Source of the DNA: Halalkalibacillus sediminis
Lineage (GTDB): Bacteria; Bacillota; Bacilli; Bacillales; Alkalibacillaceae
Reading direction: 5' to 3'
Assembly: GCF_002844535.1 (NCBI RefSeq)
Contig: NZ_PJNH01000003.1
Location: 310,001-374,000 of the forward strand
Length of the DNA: 64,000 nucleotides
Positions 26,929 through 36,906 of this stretch are shown here, one piece after another. Both the position numbers and the translations under genes were made by a program. How positions within the stretch are numbered: the stretch's first letter is position 1; each line of letters begins with the position of its first letter. The notes under the pieces were generated by a model. It did no database searches. It saw only the letters and a program-made list of their open reading frames with translations, and was not told the origin of the DNA.

Positions 26929-28206
26929 TTGAGTAAAACAGATTTGAATATTTTCGAAACGATGGAATCAGAGGTACGTAGTTATTGCCGTAACTTCCCG
27001 ACTGTATTTACACAAGCAAAAGGACATAATATGTGGGACGAGGATGGGAAAGAGTATATCGACTTTTTCTCCGGAGCAGGAGCTCTGAACTATGGACATA
27101 ATGATGAGAAGATGAAAGCAAAGTTAATCGAATACATTCAGAACGATGGTATTACTCATTCATTAGACAAGGCTACAACAGCCAAAGGAGACTTCATTAA
27201 CGAATTCAATGATGTGATCTTAAAACCAAGAGGGTTGGACTATAAAATCATGTTCCCTGGACCAACTGGAACAAATACAGTAGAGAGTGCACTTAAGTTA
27301 GCACGAAAAGTCACTGGAAGAACGGACGTTATCAGTTTCACAAATGGTTTTCATGGCATGACGATTGGTTCACTATCAGTTACAGGTAACTCTTCTAAAA
27401 GAAAAGGTGCAGGAGTTCCTTTACAGCACGCTGTCACTATGCCATATGACAGCTTCGTCGGAGAAGATTTGACTACACTCGAATACCTAGAAGCATATTT
27501 AGAAAATAGCGGAAGTGGTGTAGCTATTCCTGCAGCTATGATCGTAGAAACCGTTCAAGGTGAGGGTGGTATTAATGTTGCTAGCTCTGAATGGATGAAA
27601 AAATTAGATGATATCTGTAAGCGTTGGGGCATCCTACTTATTATTGATGATGTCCAAGCGGGAATCGGACGCACAGGATCGTTCTTCAGCTTTGAAGAAG
27701 CAGGAATTCAGCCGGATATTGTTTGTCTATCTAAATCATTAAGCGGGTATGGGCTCCCATTTGCAATCACGCTATTCCGTCCGGAGCTAGATATCTGGTC
27801 TCCAGGTGAACATAACGGAACTTTCCGCGGTAACAACCATGCGTTCGTAACTGCGACTGCCGCTTTAGATTATTGGAAAGATGAAGCATTTGAAGAAGGC
27901 ATCAAGGAAAGATCTGAAATGACTCATGAGTACCTTGAATACCTCGTTCAAGAATATCCTGAGCTTAAAGGCAAAGTTAAAGGCCGTGGCTTAATGGTGG
28001 GAATCTCGTGTGAAGAACCTGAATTAGCTTCTAAAGTTGCTGAAGAAGCATTCAATCGTGGCCTGATCATGGAAACAGCTGGTCCTAACGATGAAGTGTT
28101 CAAATTATTCCCTGCCATTAATATTGAAAAAGAAGCATTAAAGCAAGGATTAGAAATCATCGAAGAAAGCATTAAAGCAACGGTCAAAGCACCAGTAGCA
28201 AATTAA
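26929..28206 (+). CDS. ectB: Diaminobutyrate-2-oxoglutarate transaminase
   Basis: A 425-residue class III aminotransferase that makes L-2,4-diaminobutyrate from aspartate semialdehyde and glutamate, the first step of ectoine synthesis. The PLP lysine is Lys269 in [23 protein letters not shown] holds the PLP-contacting Asp and [17 protein letters not shown] the phosphate loop. The start is TTG 26929, 8 bases after AAGGAGG; the ATG at 26869 has no such site. Length is typical. It is followed 19 bases later by ectC. Confidence 0.97.
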   Translation: MSKTDLNIFETMESEVRSYCRNFPTVFTQAKGHNMWDEDGKEYIDFFSGAGALNYGHNDEKMKAKLIEYIQNDGITHSLDKATTAKGDFINEFNDVILKPRGLDYKIMFPGPTGTNTVESALKLARKVTGRTDVISFTNGFHGMTIGSLSVTGNSSKRKGAGVPLQHAVTMPYDSFVGEDLTTLEYLEAYLENSGSGVAIPAAMIVETVQGEGGINVASSEWMKKLDDICKRWGILLIIDDVQAGIGRTGSFFSFEEAGIQPDIVCLSKSLSGYGLPFAITLFRPELDIWSPGEHNGTFRGNNHAFVTATAALDYWKDEAFEEGIKERSEMTHEYLEYLVQEYPELKGKVKGRGLMVGISCEEPELASKVAEEAFNRGLIMETAGPNDEVFKLFPAINIEKEALKQGLEIIEESIKATVKAPVAN

Positions 28207-28225
28207 TTTGTAGGAGGATTTAGCA

Positions 28226-28612
28226 ATGAAAGTAGTATCATTAGAAGACGTAAAAAACTCAGAAAACAACGTAGAAGGTGGAAATTGGATCAGCAGAAGA
28301 CTGATCTTGAAGAAAGATAACATGGGCTACTCTGTTCATGACACAATTATCAAGGCAGGTACTGAAACTCATATCTGGTACCAAAACCACTTAGAATCTG
28401 TATATTGCATCGAAGGCGAAGGAGAAGTCGTAACGTTAAAAGATAACAAAGTATGGCCTATAGAAAAGGATACTCTGTATGCTTTAGACGAAAACGATGA
28501 GCACTTACTTCGTGCAAAAACTGATATGCGTATGGTCTGTGTATTCAATCCAGCAGTCGCTGGCACTGAAGTACACGATGAGAACGGAGTTTATCCAGTA
28601 GCAGAAGATTAA
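28226..28612 (+). CDS. ectC: L-ectoine synthase
   Basis: A 128-residue cupin enzyme that closes N-gamma-acetyldiaminobutyrate to ectoine, the cell's compatible solute under salt stress. The cupin motif [19 protein letters not shown] (about 51-69) and the second motif [16 protein letters not shown] are visible and contain metal-binding candidates. AGGAGGA precedes the ATG. It is the last gene of the operon, followed by a terminator. No hydroxylase gene (ectD) is adjacent, so conversion to hydroxyectoine is not indicated here. Confidence 0.97.
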   Translation: MKVVSLEDVKNSENNVEGGNWISRRLILKKDNMGYSVHDTIIKAGTETHIWYQNHLESVYCIEGEGEVVTLKDNKVWPIEKDTLYALDENDEHLLRAKTDMRMVCVFNPAVAGTEVHDENGVYPVAED

Positions 28613-28631
28613 TCTCTAATAGGATCAGTAT

Positions 28632-28663
28632 GATACCTACAGCGATCCTGTAGGTATCTTTTT
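28632..28663 (+). terminator. Terminator of ectABC
   Basis: Exact arms GATACCTACAG (28632-28642) and CTGTAGGTATC (28648-28658) with a 5-base loop and TTTTTAT following. Confidence 0.9.
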
Positions 28664-28913
28664 ATACTAAAGAGCATAACGTGTTGAAAATTTTACCATA
28701 AAACCCTTTTGTTTCTGACGTTAATATTTTGAAAATTCGGGAGGATTTAAGATTATATTGAAGCGATTGTAATTTATAATCAGCTTACTCGCTTAAATCA
28801 CATGGAAGATTGAATAACCACTGATTTTCAGCTTATATCGAAATTTTAATTTTCTGAAAACCATGAGATAATTATTAAGTACCACATAAAATCTGGAAGG
28901 GGACTAAATAAGA
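28664..28913. other. Spacer with possible promoter of the amino-acid transporter
   Basis: AT-rich spacer of about 250 bases. GATAAT near 28866 with a weak TTTTAA 17 bases before is the only promoter-like element I see. No open frame of note. Confidence 0.4.
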
Positions 28914-29705
28914 GTGAAAAAATTACTATTATTACTTACTACATTACTTACTATTGGATTTTTAGTTGCTTGTGGAACAAGCGACGACAGTAGTGGTGAC
29001 GGTAACGGTGATGGAGAAGGCGAAGGCGAAACTTACACCGTTGCTACTGATGCAAACTTCCAACCATTCGAATACAAAAATCCAGATACGGGTGAGATGG
29101 AAGGGTTCGACATTGAATTAATTAGAGCAATTGCTGACGAAGTCGGTTTCAATGTTGAATTTGAAACGATGGAATTTGACGGATTGATTGCGGGTATGGA
29201 GTCAGGACGCTATCCGATGGCAGTAGCCGGAATATCAATCACAGAGGACCGTAAAGAGTCCATTGATTTCTCGGATCCATACTATGATTCTGGTCTCGTT
29301 TTAATGGTGCCAGAAGAAAATACGGATATTAAATCAATTGATGATGTAGCAGGGAAAATGATTGGTACAAAACAAGGTTCTACAAGTCAACAATATTTAG
29401 TCAACAACACTGACGCAGAGGTTGAGGCTTTCCCTAACATATTGAACGCTTACAATGACGTTCAAGCAGGGCGTTTAGATGGTGCATTATATGACCTACC
29501 TAACGTTCAGTACTTCATTAAAGAAAATGCTGAAGGTGAACTAAAAACAGTCGGTGAAGTTTTCGAAGGTCAGCCATATGGTATTGCTTTTGAAAAAGGT
29601 TCTGATCTAGTTGAACCTGTTAACGAAGCGCTTGCAACTTTGAAAGAAGACGGAACATACGATGAAATTTATGAAAAATGGTTTGGTACTGCGCCTCCAG
29701 AATAA
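28914..29705 (+). CDS. Polar amino-acid ABC transporter substrate-binding lipoprotein
   Basis: A 263-residue family 3 solute-binding protein with lipobox FLVAC (Cys20) and an acidic Asp/Gly/Glu linker (24-37). The first lobe begins [18 protein letters not shown] and includes [37 protein letters not shown] is the hinge region (two pieces about residues 102-123). This is the GlnH/ArtP/TcyA type. The start is GTG 28914 with AAGGGG upstream. A terminator follows before the permease gene, probably lowering expression of the membrane parts. The amino acid bound is not evident; the proximity to ectABC suggests a role in salt adaptation or precursor supply (inference). Confidence 0.92.
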   Translation: MKKLLLLLTTLLTIGFLVACGTSDDSSGDGNGDGEGEGETYTVATDANFQPFEYKNPDTGEMEGFDIELIRAIADEVGFNVEFETMEFDGLIAGMESGRYPMAVAGISITEDRKESIDFSDPYYDSGLVLMVPEENTDIKSIDDVAGKMIGTKQGSTSQQYLVNNTDAEVEAFPNILNAYNDVQAGRLDGALYDLPNVQYFIKENAEGELKTVGEVFEGQPYGIAFEKGSDLVEPVNEALATLKEDGTYDEIYEKWFGTAPPE

Positions 29706-29731
29706 ACACATATTACTCAACGAGATTATTC

Positions 29732-29768
29732 AAGCGTAACAAGTAAATTGCTTGTTACGCTTTTTTTC
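29732..29768 (+). terminator. Internal terminator of the amino-acid transporter operon
   Basis: Exact arms AAGCGTAACAAG (29732-29743) and CTTGTTACGCTT (29751-29762) with a T-tract. It lies between the binding protein and the permease, so read-through would set subunit ratios. Confidence 0.85.
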
Positions 29769-29797
29769 ACTTTTTAAGATAAGGAGAGGTTTTTAGG

Positions 29798-30460
29798 ATG
29801 ATTGAAGCGATAATGGAATCACACTATATAAAAAGTCTTCCATATCTTCTTGAAGGAATTATGTGGACTTTAGGAATCACTATCTTTGGTCTTATTCTCG
29901 GATTCATCGTAGGAGCCATTGCTGGTTTAGGAAGAATCTCGAAAAGCAGTATTATTCGAGGCATTGCCACTGTTTATGTTGAAGTAGTCCGAGGAACGCC
30001 GATACTTGTACAAGTATTGTTCATCTACTACGGTCTCACAGAGGATCTCATCGGTTTCAACATTGATAAGTTAACCGCTGCTATTATTGCTATTACAATC
30101 AATGCTGGTGCATACATAGCTGAGATTGTGAGAGGTGCTGTCGACTCAATTGATAAAGGGCAGCATGAAGCAGGGAGAACTGTCGGTTTAACCGAAAGAC
30201 AAACGATGCGCTATATTGTGTGGCCTCAAGCATTTAAACGAATGATTCCACCTTTAGGAAACCAGTTCATTATCAGCTTGAAGGACACCTCTCTATTCTC
30301 GGTTATTGCTGTAGGAGAAGTCCTCTATATGGCTAAACAATACTATAATCAAAACTTTTCACAGACTGAAACATTGTTGATGGTTTGTTTATTATATTTA
30401 CTGATCACCATTCCGACGAGCGTATATTTACGTAGATTAGAAAGGAAGTTGGATGTCTAA
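29798..30460 (+). CDS. Polar amino-acid ABC transporter permease
   Basis: A 220-residue HisM/GlnP-type permease with about five membrane helices. The EAA loop appears as [23 protein letters not shown] (two pieces about 125-147), the site that docks the ATPase, and [17 protein letters not shown] (about 63-79) is a family hallmark. AAGGAGAGG precedes the ATG. The last 8 bases overlap the ATPase gene, so translation is probably coupled. Confidence 0.95.
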   Translation: MIEAIMESHYIKSLPYLLEGIMWTLGITIFGLILGFIVGAIAGLGRISKSSIIRGIATVYVEVVRGTPILVQVLFIYYGLTEDLIGFNIDKLTAAIIAITINAGAYIAEIVRGAVDSIDKGQHEAGRTVGLTERQTMRYIVWPQAFKRMIPPLGNQFIISLKDTSLFSVIAVGEVLYMAKQYYNQNFSQTETLLMVCLLYLLITIPTSVYLRRLERKLDV

Positions 30461-31184
30461 TATGATTACGGTTAAAGATTTGCATAAATCATTTGGAGAC
30501 AATGAAGTATTAAAAGGAATCGACGCAAAAGTAGATGAGCAAGAAGTGGTTTGTGTTATCGGACCATCTGGATCAGGTAAGAGTACATTTCTTCGTTGCT
30601 TGAACCTTTTAGAGGAAGTGACATCAGGTGAAGTGATGATTGATGGTGACGTTTTGACTGATCCTTCAGTTGATATCAATGAAGTTCGTTCAAGAGTGGG
30701 TATGGTGTTCCAGCACTTTAACCTATTCCCGCACATGACTGTCTTAGAAAATATCACAATCGGACCGAAAAAGGTAAAAGGAATCAATAAAGAAGAAGCT
30801 GAAAAAAATGCGTTACCATTATTAGAAAGAGTCGGATTGTCTGATAAAGCAGATCAGTATCCAGAAAGCTTGTCTGGTGGTCAGAAGCAACGTGTAGCGA
30901 TTGCAAGAGCCTTAGCTATGAACCCTACCGTTATGCTTTTTGACGAACCAACATCTGCCTTAGATCCTGAGCTAGTCGGAGACGTGCTAGAAGTTATGAA
31001 AGGCTTAGCACGCGAAGGTATGACTATGGTTGTTGTAACTCACGAAATGGGCTTTGCTCGTGAAGTAGGCGACCGTGTATTGTTTATGGATGAAGGGGTC
31101 ATTATGGAAGAAGGAGATCCGAACCAAATCTTCGAAAACCCACAAAATCCAAGAACTCAATCATTTTTAAGCAAAATTCTATAA
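30453..31184 (+). CDS. Polar amino-acid ABC transporter ATP-binding protein
   Basis: A 243-residue ATPase of the GlnQ/HisP type: Walker [10 protein letters not shown] (37-45), signature [15 protein letters not shown], Walker [16 protein letters not shown] and switch His in [19 protein letters not shown] lies before ATG 30453; ATG 30462 is an alternative start. It drives uptake with the permease at 29798 and the binding lipoprotein at 28914. Confidence 0.95.
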   Translation: MSNMITVKDLHKSFGDNEVLKGIDAKVDEQEVVCVIGPSGSGKSTFLRCLNLLEEVTSGEVMIDGDVLTDPSVDINEVRSRVGMVFQHFNLFPHMTVLENITIGPKKVKGINKEEAEKNALPLLERVGLSDKADQYPESLSGGQKQRVAIARALAMNPTVMLFDEPTSALDPELVGDVLEVMKGLAREGMTMVVVTHEMGFAREVGDRVLFMDEGVIMEEGDPNQIFENPQNPRTQSFLSKIL

Positions 31185-31206
31185 ACAGTAGACTACAATT
31201 TAAGAG

Positions 31207-31246
31207 AGGCAACCTCTACAGATATGTAGTGGGTTGCCTTTTTTTG
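31207..31246 (+). terminator. Terminator of the amino-acid transporter operon
   Basis: AGGCAACC (31207-31214) pairs with GGTTGCCT (31232-31239), with an inner CTACA/TGTAG pairing, followed by seven T. Confidence 0.9.
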
Positions 31247-31265
31247 TAGAACACTTCAATATCAT

Positions 31266-32189
31266 TTACTTATAAAAATACGTCTCTTTCCTTTTGGATA
31301 AGTCCTGCAAACCTTGAGCAAACAAATGAAACGTAAAAATAGTGAAAGTCATAGCAAATGCTGACCAAAATGGAATCCAGATCGGTCCCCTTAAATCACT
31401 TATTGAATTCATCAACATCACCGGCCAAGTAATCGATTCGTTCCTGATTTCAAACTGTCCAATCTCTGCTTGAACGAGCCCTTGTGAGATGAAGATTCCG
31501 ATAAACCCCAACTGTCCAAGAAGAAACATGACTTTACCTAAATCTGTAACCATATGAACCACTAGATTCCTAAACATAAACGGTAAATAGTAGCGCTTTA
31601 ACAACCTCCATTCACTAACACCTACGGCAATACCACTAATCATATGTTCTCTGGAAGAAAGCTCATCAAATTCATCCTTTAACATATCGCCTACTCTTCC
31701 AACTTCAACAGATGCAATAATCAAGATTAAGATAAAAGGTCTATTTTCTGTAAGAAGTACAGGGGGGAGCATCGCTAATAGGACTACCATGATGACCGTG
31801 GGCACATAGGAAAGAAAACGATTGAAGACCTTTAATATCGCGTGCGCACCAAATATTTTTTTATGGGCTAAGTAAGAAAGTGAAAAAGCCATTACATATC
31901 TCATCAGGGTGATAAGACACACAATAAATAAAGTTTCTTTTGCACCAATGACTAGAAGGCTCAACAAATCCCTGCCATCTTGGTCTGACCCTATTATATG
32001 CTCATTGGATGGAGCATACGGAGGAACCGAAATCTTCTCTTCTGTTTTCTTAAAAGGGGTTTCTGTCAGCTCGGAATCGACTAAAGGAAGATATTTTCCA
32101 AAAAACGCGATAAAGAGAAGGAATGCCAGCATCAAAGTTCCCAAAGTGAATAATTGATTCCTTTTTATAAAGAGTAAACTCTTTTTCAT
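31266..32189 (-). CDS. Oligopeptide-type ABC permease (DppC/OppC-like)
   Basis: A 307-residue protein with an N-terminal helix (13-32), an extracytoplasmic segment with the family hallmark HIIGSDQDGRDLLS (about 64-77; usual GTDxxGRD), then five helices. The EAA-type loop (MISGIAVGVSEWRLLKRYYLPF region, about 190-210) is present but degenerate. The TM pattern is that of the second permease of peptide/nickel importers. It overlaps the partner gene at 32186 by 4 bases. No binding protein or ATPase genes are adjacent. Confidence 0.8.
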   Translation of the reverse strand: MKKSLLFIKRNQLFTLGTLMLAFLLFIAFFGKYLPLVDSELTETPFKKTEEKISVPPYAPSNEHIIGSDQDGRDLLSLLVIGAKETLFIVCLITLMRYVMAFSLSYLAHKKIFGAHAILKVFNRFLSYVPTVIMVVLLAMLPPVLLTENRPFILILIIASVEVGRVGDMLKDEFDELSSREHMISGIAVGVSEWRLLKRYYLPFMFRNLVVHMVTDLGKVMFLLGQLGFIGIFISQGLVQAEIGQFEIRNESITWPVMLMNSISDLRGPIWIPFWSAFAMTFTIFTFHLFAQGLQDLSKRKETYFYK

Positions 32190-33085
32190 TGCCGCTTCAC
32201 TTCCCTAGGAAGCAACAAAAATCTTGCTGCTTGTAAGCCAGACATAACGCAGAACATTAACAATAAAAATGGAATCACTAGTGCCAATGCTCTGATCGGT
32301 TCATTATTCAAAACACTCTCCAATAACTGATAACCTGCCCCATTATAATTCGAAAGCAATTCGATAATAGGCAAACTAGACAAAATATAGAGCATGACGA
32401 ACTGTGATTGATGAACAATCGAAAGCCCACAATTCTTAAGCATATGCCTTAGGACCATAAATAACGTCAGCCCCTTTGAAAAATCCGTACGAACATGCTC
32501 CTGGATTGATTCGTTTTCCATTGCAACCGAAGTAACCTTCACCATATGTAATAGAGGGAATATCATGAGTGAGATCAAAGGAATAATGAAGCTATACCAC
32601 TCATCATTTCCGAACAGGCTGAAGTGTGGTAGCCCCGCACGGATCATTTTGATCAACAGATATTGAATAGCTATGAATAGGAAAAAGTCAGGAATGGAGC
32701 CGATCACCCATGTAAAAAAAGACATAACTTTTCCACGCTTGTGCTCTCGGTAATAAAACTGCACAACTCCAATCATTGGGCCCAGAAGCATAACAAGGAA
32801 AAAAGTAGGAATGATAATCTTTAAACTCCTCACCAAATACCTATGTACTTCATTGACAATTGGCGTTCCAGCCAACGTCGTGCCAAACCCCATCTCTGTC
32901 TGGAAATGAGAAATGATACCAGCTATATTATCTAAATAAATTTCTAAAGTAAACGGGTGATCAGCTTCAAATTGTAAAGGGCCTGAAAGCGAAACTTCCA
33001 TCTCTCTTGGCAATAAAAGAATCAGAATAAACCCTATCAGCACTAGTACAAACACCAATAAATTTCTACATAAAGTCCATAACAT
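32186..33085 (-). CDS. Oligopeptide-type ABC permease (DppB/OppB-like)
   Basis: A 299-residue permease with the OppB layout: N-terminal helix (about 8-27), an outer loop, then five helices. The FGTTLAGTPIVNEV region replaces the usual FGxSxxxxxPV motif, and the EAA-like loop near EHVRTDFSKGLTLFMVLRHM is weak. The ATG at 33085 is 6 bases after TGGGGA; the TTG at 33100 lies upstream of it. Overlap of 4 bases with the DppC-like gene indicates a two-gene operon. Both are quite diverged, so the substrate cannot be given. Confidence 0.78.
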   Translation of the reverse strand: MLWTLCRNLLVFVLVLIGFILILLLPREMEVSLSGPLQFEADHPFTLEIYLDNIAGIISHFQTEMGFGTTLAGTPIVNEVHRYLVRSLKIIIPTFFLVMLLGPMIGVVQFYYREHKRGKVMSFFTWVIGSIPDFFLFIAIQYLLIKMIRAGLPHFSLFGNDEWYSFIIPLISLMIFPLLHMVKVTSVAMENESIQEHVRTDFSKGLTLFMVLRHMLKNCGLSIVHQSQFVMLYILSSLPIIELLSNYNGAGYQLLESVLNNEPIRALALVIPFLLLMFCVMSGLQAARFLLLPREVKRQ

Positions 33086-33302
33086 AACGATTCCCCACAA
33101 GACCCAATTTATCTAGCTTGTACTATATATATTTTCCTATTGAAGACCTTAGAAGGAATTTCATTATATAACCACAATCAGTTGTGAGTGTACGATCCAT
33201 GACACAATGAGAAAATCCTACTGTGACAAGATTTGTTGTTTGAAATGATGATGAATGTATTAAACTGAAATAAAGAAGAATTAGTTTAGGGGTGTCAATG
33301 AG

Positions 33303-33602
33303 ATGGATGATTTATCAGTTGCCTTAAAATGGTTAGCACAAGCTTCTATTATATTAGGGGGAGTACTATCGATATATTGGTTTCAATATACAGATGAAGG
33401 AAAAAATTTTTGGAGTACCAAAATTAAAAACTTAAATATGGAAAAATTGAATGAAAATGAACAAGAAGTAAGTCCTTCCAAATTACGTGGCATTATTACG
33501 GTTATTAAGAATGGCTCCTTGTTATTAAAAGTGTGGCTCTTTTTATATAGTATCTTTTTTGCGTCTATGATTATCATGGCTTTAATCGCAGTAACAACAT
33601 AA
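33303..33602 (+). CDS. Small two-helix membrane protein
   Basis: A 99-residue protein with membrane helices near 8-25 and 73-97 and a charged middle. No recognised family. AGGGGTG lies upstream of the ATG. It is followed by a strong bidirectional terminator shared with the converging threonine synthase gene. Confidence 0.6.
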   Translation: MDDLSVALKWLAQASIILGGVLSIYWFQYTDEGKNFWSTKIKNLNMEKLNENEQEVSPSKLRGIITVIKNGSLLLKVWLFLYSIFFASMIIMALIAVTT

Positions 33603-33620
33603 ATAACTCCGGAAAATAAA

Positions 33621-33662
33621 ACACGGGAGTTGAAGCTGAGCTTCTTCTCCCGTGTGATTTTT
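33621..33662. terminator. Bidirectional terminator
   Basis: Arms ACACGGGAG (33621-33629) and CTCCCGTGT (33647-33655), with an inner GAAGC/GCTTC hairpin; T-rich tracts on both sides. Confidence 0.85.
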
Positions 33663-33681
33663 AGTCAGTATTATAACTCAA

Positions 33682-34899
33682 TCAGATAAGAACATTTTCA
33701 GAAACTTTTTTCCAATCTTCATATGTCTTTATGGTCGGTGTACCTGTTGCTTCCCATGGTAAGTACTTCATGGCATGAGAAGTGTTGAATAAAACGACTT
33801 CATCATCCTCTTTAATCCAACCTTGCTCCACCAGACGAGTGAACCCTGCCCACGTGGCTGCACCTTCAGGCGACGAGGATATTCCCTGAGCACCATTGGT
33901 CTTTTGAGCTTGCTCAATTTCTTCCTTAGATACCGTTACTGCAGTACCGTTTGTTTCGCGCAAAATAGAAACAATCAGATCTCCATCAGGTGGATTAGGT
34001 ACGCGCATACCGGTAGGCTTAGAAATAACATTTTCTGTTTGGGAGTTGAAGTCACTATCATTTTCCATAGCCGAAACAATAGGATCACACCCTAATTCTT
34101 GTACACTCACCATACGAGGTAGGTCTCCCTCAATGAAACCAAGCTGCTTCAGTTGCTGAAAAGCATTCCAAATACCTATGACACCTGAACCTCCGCCTGT
34201 CGGATAAACGATGACATCAGGAAGATTCCAATTAAACTGTTCAGCAAGTTCAAGTCCCATCGTCTTCTTACCTTCTGCACGACCAGGCTCTTTCAAGGTA
34301 CCGACGTTGTACCATCCCTGCTCTTGTTTTCCGTCCTCGATGATTTTACCAGCGTCATGTATAAGCCCGTTCACTAAAAAAGTAGAAGCCCCGTATTGGA
34401 CACATTCATCCACTATAAGGCCAGGGCAGTCCTTGGGCACAAACACATGAGATTCCATCCCTGCATAGCTAGCATAAGCAGCTAATGCCGAAGCAGCATT
34501 CCCGTTTGAGTTTACAGCTACTTTGGAAACCCCATATTCATTCGCAATCGATATCGCAGAAGAAAAGCCACGGGATTTAAAGCTCCCCGTTGGATTCTGC
34601 TCTTCCCTTTTGATCCACAGTTTCTTAACTGGATATTTCTCCTCTGCTTGATTCATTCGGACAAGAGGCGTCCATCCTTCTCCTAAAGATACAATATTCT
34701 TTTCGTTTTCTACTGGTAAGAGTTCAGAGTATCTCCACATAGACGTGCTTCGATTCTTCAATCTTTCCTTTGTAAGAGTTTTGCTTACACGTTCTAAATC
34801 GTACTCTACTAGTAGTGTTCCACCACAATCACATTTGCTTTCCTTTAAATTGAAAGGGCTCTCTTTTCCACACTTGTTGCATACAAACCAAAAATGCAT
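33682..34899 (-). CDS. thrC: Threonine synthase (zinc-ribbon type)
   Basis: A 405-residue PLP enzyme that converts O-phosphohomoserine to threonine. It opens with a zinc ribbon (Cys7, 10, 23, 25: CNKCG..CDCGG), found in many ThrC proteins but absent from the short B. subtilis ThrC. The PLP lysine is Lys108 in NPTGSFKSRG, the Asn loop is NSNGNAASALAAY and the phosphate loop YPTGGGSG. I chose ATG 34899, 9 bases after AAGGAG, over ATG 34920, which sits upstream of that site. The gene is alone, not beside hom or thrB, so a paralog with altered substrate is possible. Confidence 0.85.
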   Translation of the reverse strand: MHFWFVCNKCGKESPFNLKESKCDCGGTLLVEYDLERVSKTLTKERLKNRSTSMWRYSELLPVENEKNIVSLGEGWTPLVRMNQAEEKYPVKKLWIKREEQNPTGSFKSRGFSSAISIANEYGVSKVAVNSNGNAASALAAYASYAGMESHVFVPKDCPGLIVDECVQYGASTFLVNGLIHDAGKIIEDGKQEQGWYNVGTLKEPGRAEGKKTMGLELAEQFNWNLPDVIVYPTGGGSGVIGIWNAFQQLKQLGFIEGDLPRMVSVQELGCDPIVSAMENDSDFNSQTENVISKPTGMRVPNPPDGDLIVSILRETNGTAVTVSKEEIEQAQKTNGAQGISSSPEGAATWAGFTRLVEQGWIKEDDEVVLFNTSHAMKYLPWEATGTPTIKTYEDWKKVSENVLI

Positions 34900-35044
34900 G
34901 TTCAGATTCTCCTTAGTCATTTGATTAAAAGTTTAGTTGATTGTTAGAATATTTTTGAATAATACTATTATAACATGTATGAAATCTAAGGGAATCATCA
35001 TCAGAATTTGTCATTTTCTCCCGATTATATAAAAACACTCATCA

Positions 35045-35665
35045 TCAATTATTAATGACCATCTGGCCAAGAGGCCCGTCTTTATCAATGATATCCTGCA
35101 GATCATAAACCGAGATAGGGAACATCGGAAAACCGAATACATAAGCAGTAATTTCATAAAGCTGATAATAGATTACTAGAGCTTTGTCAGCGATATAAAA
35201 GTCTTGATCAGGACTTATTCTAGTAAAGCCGTTTACGAGAGAAATGTCTCGTTCTTCTATTTGCAACTGTACGAGTTCTGAAATTCTTTCTACATAATCA
35301 CTTCCCGGCATAAACAAATCCCCTAACGAATAAAGCTTTCCATCATCTAAACCGAATGTTAAAGACTTGATGTAAGTCGTTCCATGCGCTGCGTGATAAT
35401 GATACGTATAGTTGGATAGTGATAAACTTAGGACCTCCCGCTGGTTGTTCTTAATTTCATACTGTCCGACCATGTCAACTACTGGAGTTGGCATGCCACC
35501 TTCTTGCAGCTCAATAAGCCCCCAGTTCTCATTCGTAATCACCTGATTAATAGATCTTTCCACTTCTTTATTCTGCATCCCTAGCACTTGTGGGTAAAGA
35601 ACCGTTTGATTCGGTCCCTTGCTGATACTCACTGTCGCAATATGAACAGGTAACGAAAAAGCCAT
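35045..35665 (-). CDS. DUF3298/DUF4163 domain protein (PdaC/RsiV-like)
   Basis: A 206-residue protein with the DUF4163 plus DUF3298 pattern: an N-terminal part (VHIATVSISKGPN..YPQVLGM), a central SNYTYHYHAAHGTTYIKSLTFGLDDGKLYSLGDLF region (two pieces near 85-120) and a C-terminal segment DFYIADKALVIYYQLYEI. Such domains occur in the anti-sigma factor RsiV, where they bind lysozyme, and in the deacetylase PdaC. Here there is no signal peptide or membrane helix, so it may be cytoplasmic. ATG 35665 is favoured by spacing from GAGGGGG. Confidence 0.75.
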   Translation of the reverse strand: MAFSLPVHIATVSISKGPNQTVLYPQVLGMQNKEVERSINQVITNENWGLIELQEGGMPTPVVDMVGQYEIKNNQREVLSLSLSNYTYHYHAAHGTTYIKSLTFGLDDGKLYSLGDLFMPGSDYVERISELVQLQIEERDISLVNGFTRISPDQDFYIADKALVIYYQLYEITAYVFGFPMFPISVYDLQDIIDKDGPLGQMVINN

Positions 35666-35837
35666 GCTGTCCATTCCCCCTCTTCAAATAACTCATCATA
35701 TACTTATTCATATTTTCATCCTTATGAATTATTACGAGGAACAGGAGAATGACGCACACAGCTAGTACCTAAATGTCACTACTCTAGGCATCCGTGCATA
35801 AACTTAATCATACGACTGTCTTATAGGAAGTGATTAT

Positions 35838-36866
35838 TTGAGCAGATTAGAACCAGAGAAACTTTCAGTGGAATTCAGAGAAGGCGTTACTAAAAGAGAA
35901 CCGATTATGCCAAGAAGGTATACCCTCACCCACTCCGATATTACAGCGGAGCTTTTTTTGACGATTGGATCGACGTATGCCTTTGATCAAATCAATCCAA
36001 TGCGAGATGAAGTGCTAGGAGAATGGATTTTAAATGGAGAAAACTATATTTACATGGCGTACGTATATGTAGATGGTGGAGGACCTTATAACCCTGCTAC
36101 TGCCACTATACGAAACCAAGTATTCAGACGAGAATTGCCCCTTGCCTTAGAGGCAATAAGATATGGGGATAGGCAATTTTTTAACGTACATCCGAAGCTG
36201 GATAATGCCCCGCTCATCATATCCTTCATGTCCTCAGATCCACAGTTTAATAAAAGGGAAAATTGGGGGACTTTTTCAGACTATACAATAAGAATATCTT
36301 CTTCAAAAAAAACTGATTGCATAAGCCTTGCGGAGGTTGAATTGAAAACTGAGATGCGTAGCTTATGGGAGGAACATGTTGCCTGGACACGGATGACGAT
36401 CATCAGTTTAACATTCGATTTACCAGACGTGGACGAAGTGATCACACGCCTTCTTCAAAACGCAGAAGACATGGGAGATGCCCTCAGACCACTATATGGC
36501 GATCAGATTGGAGATAGATTCGCTGAATTGATCAAGGAACACCTGTTGATAGCTGCTGACCTGGTCAATGCAGCCATTGCTGGTGATGCGGAAGCAGCTA
36601 CTGAAGCAGAGAGAAAATGGTATGCAAACGCTGATGAAATCTCCCTCTTTATGAGTAAAATCAACCCATATTTATCTGAAGAAGAATTTAGGAATATGTT
36701 CTACACCCATTTAGATTTAACGAAATCAGAAGCAGTTGCCATGATTAACATGGAATACGAGAAAGATATCCAGATTTACGATGAAATCGAGGAACAAGCA
36801 TTGGGTATGTCTGATGCAATCACGGATGCAATCGTTAAACAGTTTCCACAAACTTTCAGGATGTAG
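35838..36866 (+). CDS. Staygreen-domain protein with extra C-terminal helical domain
   Basis: A 342-residue protein made of two parts. Residues 1-155 match the staygreen family (LEPEKLSVEFREGV, PRRYTLTHSDITAELFLTIG region, FRRELPLALEAIRYGDRQFF region, ENWGTFSDY). Plant and some bacterial staygreen proteins remove Mg from chlorophyll; the role in a heterotrophic Bacillaceae is unknown. Residues 170-342 form an all-helical domain (LWEEHVAWTRMTIISL, EDMGDALRPLYGDQIGDRF, EHLLIAADLVNAAIAGDAE, WYANADEIS), a pattern usually seen as a separate small protein in Bacillus relatives. The start is TTG 35838 with AGGAAG upstream. The fusion is unusual. Single gene. Confidence 0.82.
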   Translation: MSRLEPEKLSVEFREGVTKREPIMPRRYTLTHSDITAELFLTIGSTYAFDQINPMRDEVLGEWILNGENYIYMAYVYVDGGGPYNPATATIRNQVFRRELPLALEAIRYGDRQFFNVHPKLDNAPLIISFMSSDPQFNKRENWGTFSDYTIRISSSKKTDCISLAEVELKTEMRSLWEEHVAWTRMTIISLTFDLPDVDEVITRLLQNAEDMGDALRPLYGDQIGDRFAELIKEHLLIAADLVNAAIAGDAEAATEAERKWYANADEISLFMSKINPYLSEEEFRNMFYTHLDLTKSEAVAMINMEYEKDIQIYDEIEEQALGMSDAITDAIVKQFPQTFRM

Positions 36867-36906
36867 GTTGTTTTAAAGGTTGGGGTAGAGCCCATTACTA
36901 GTATGG

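Noticed and set aside
33682-35044. T-box or other riboswitch before the threonine synthase gene
   Set aside because: The upstream region is short and has no T-box sequence or typical leader terminator.
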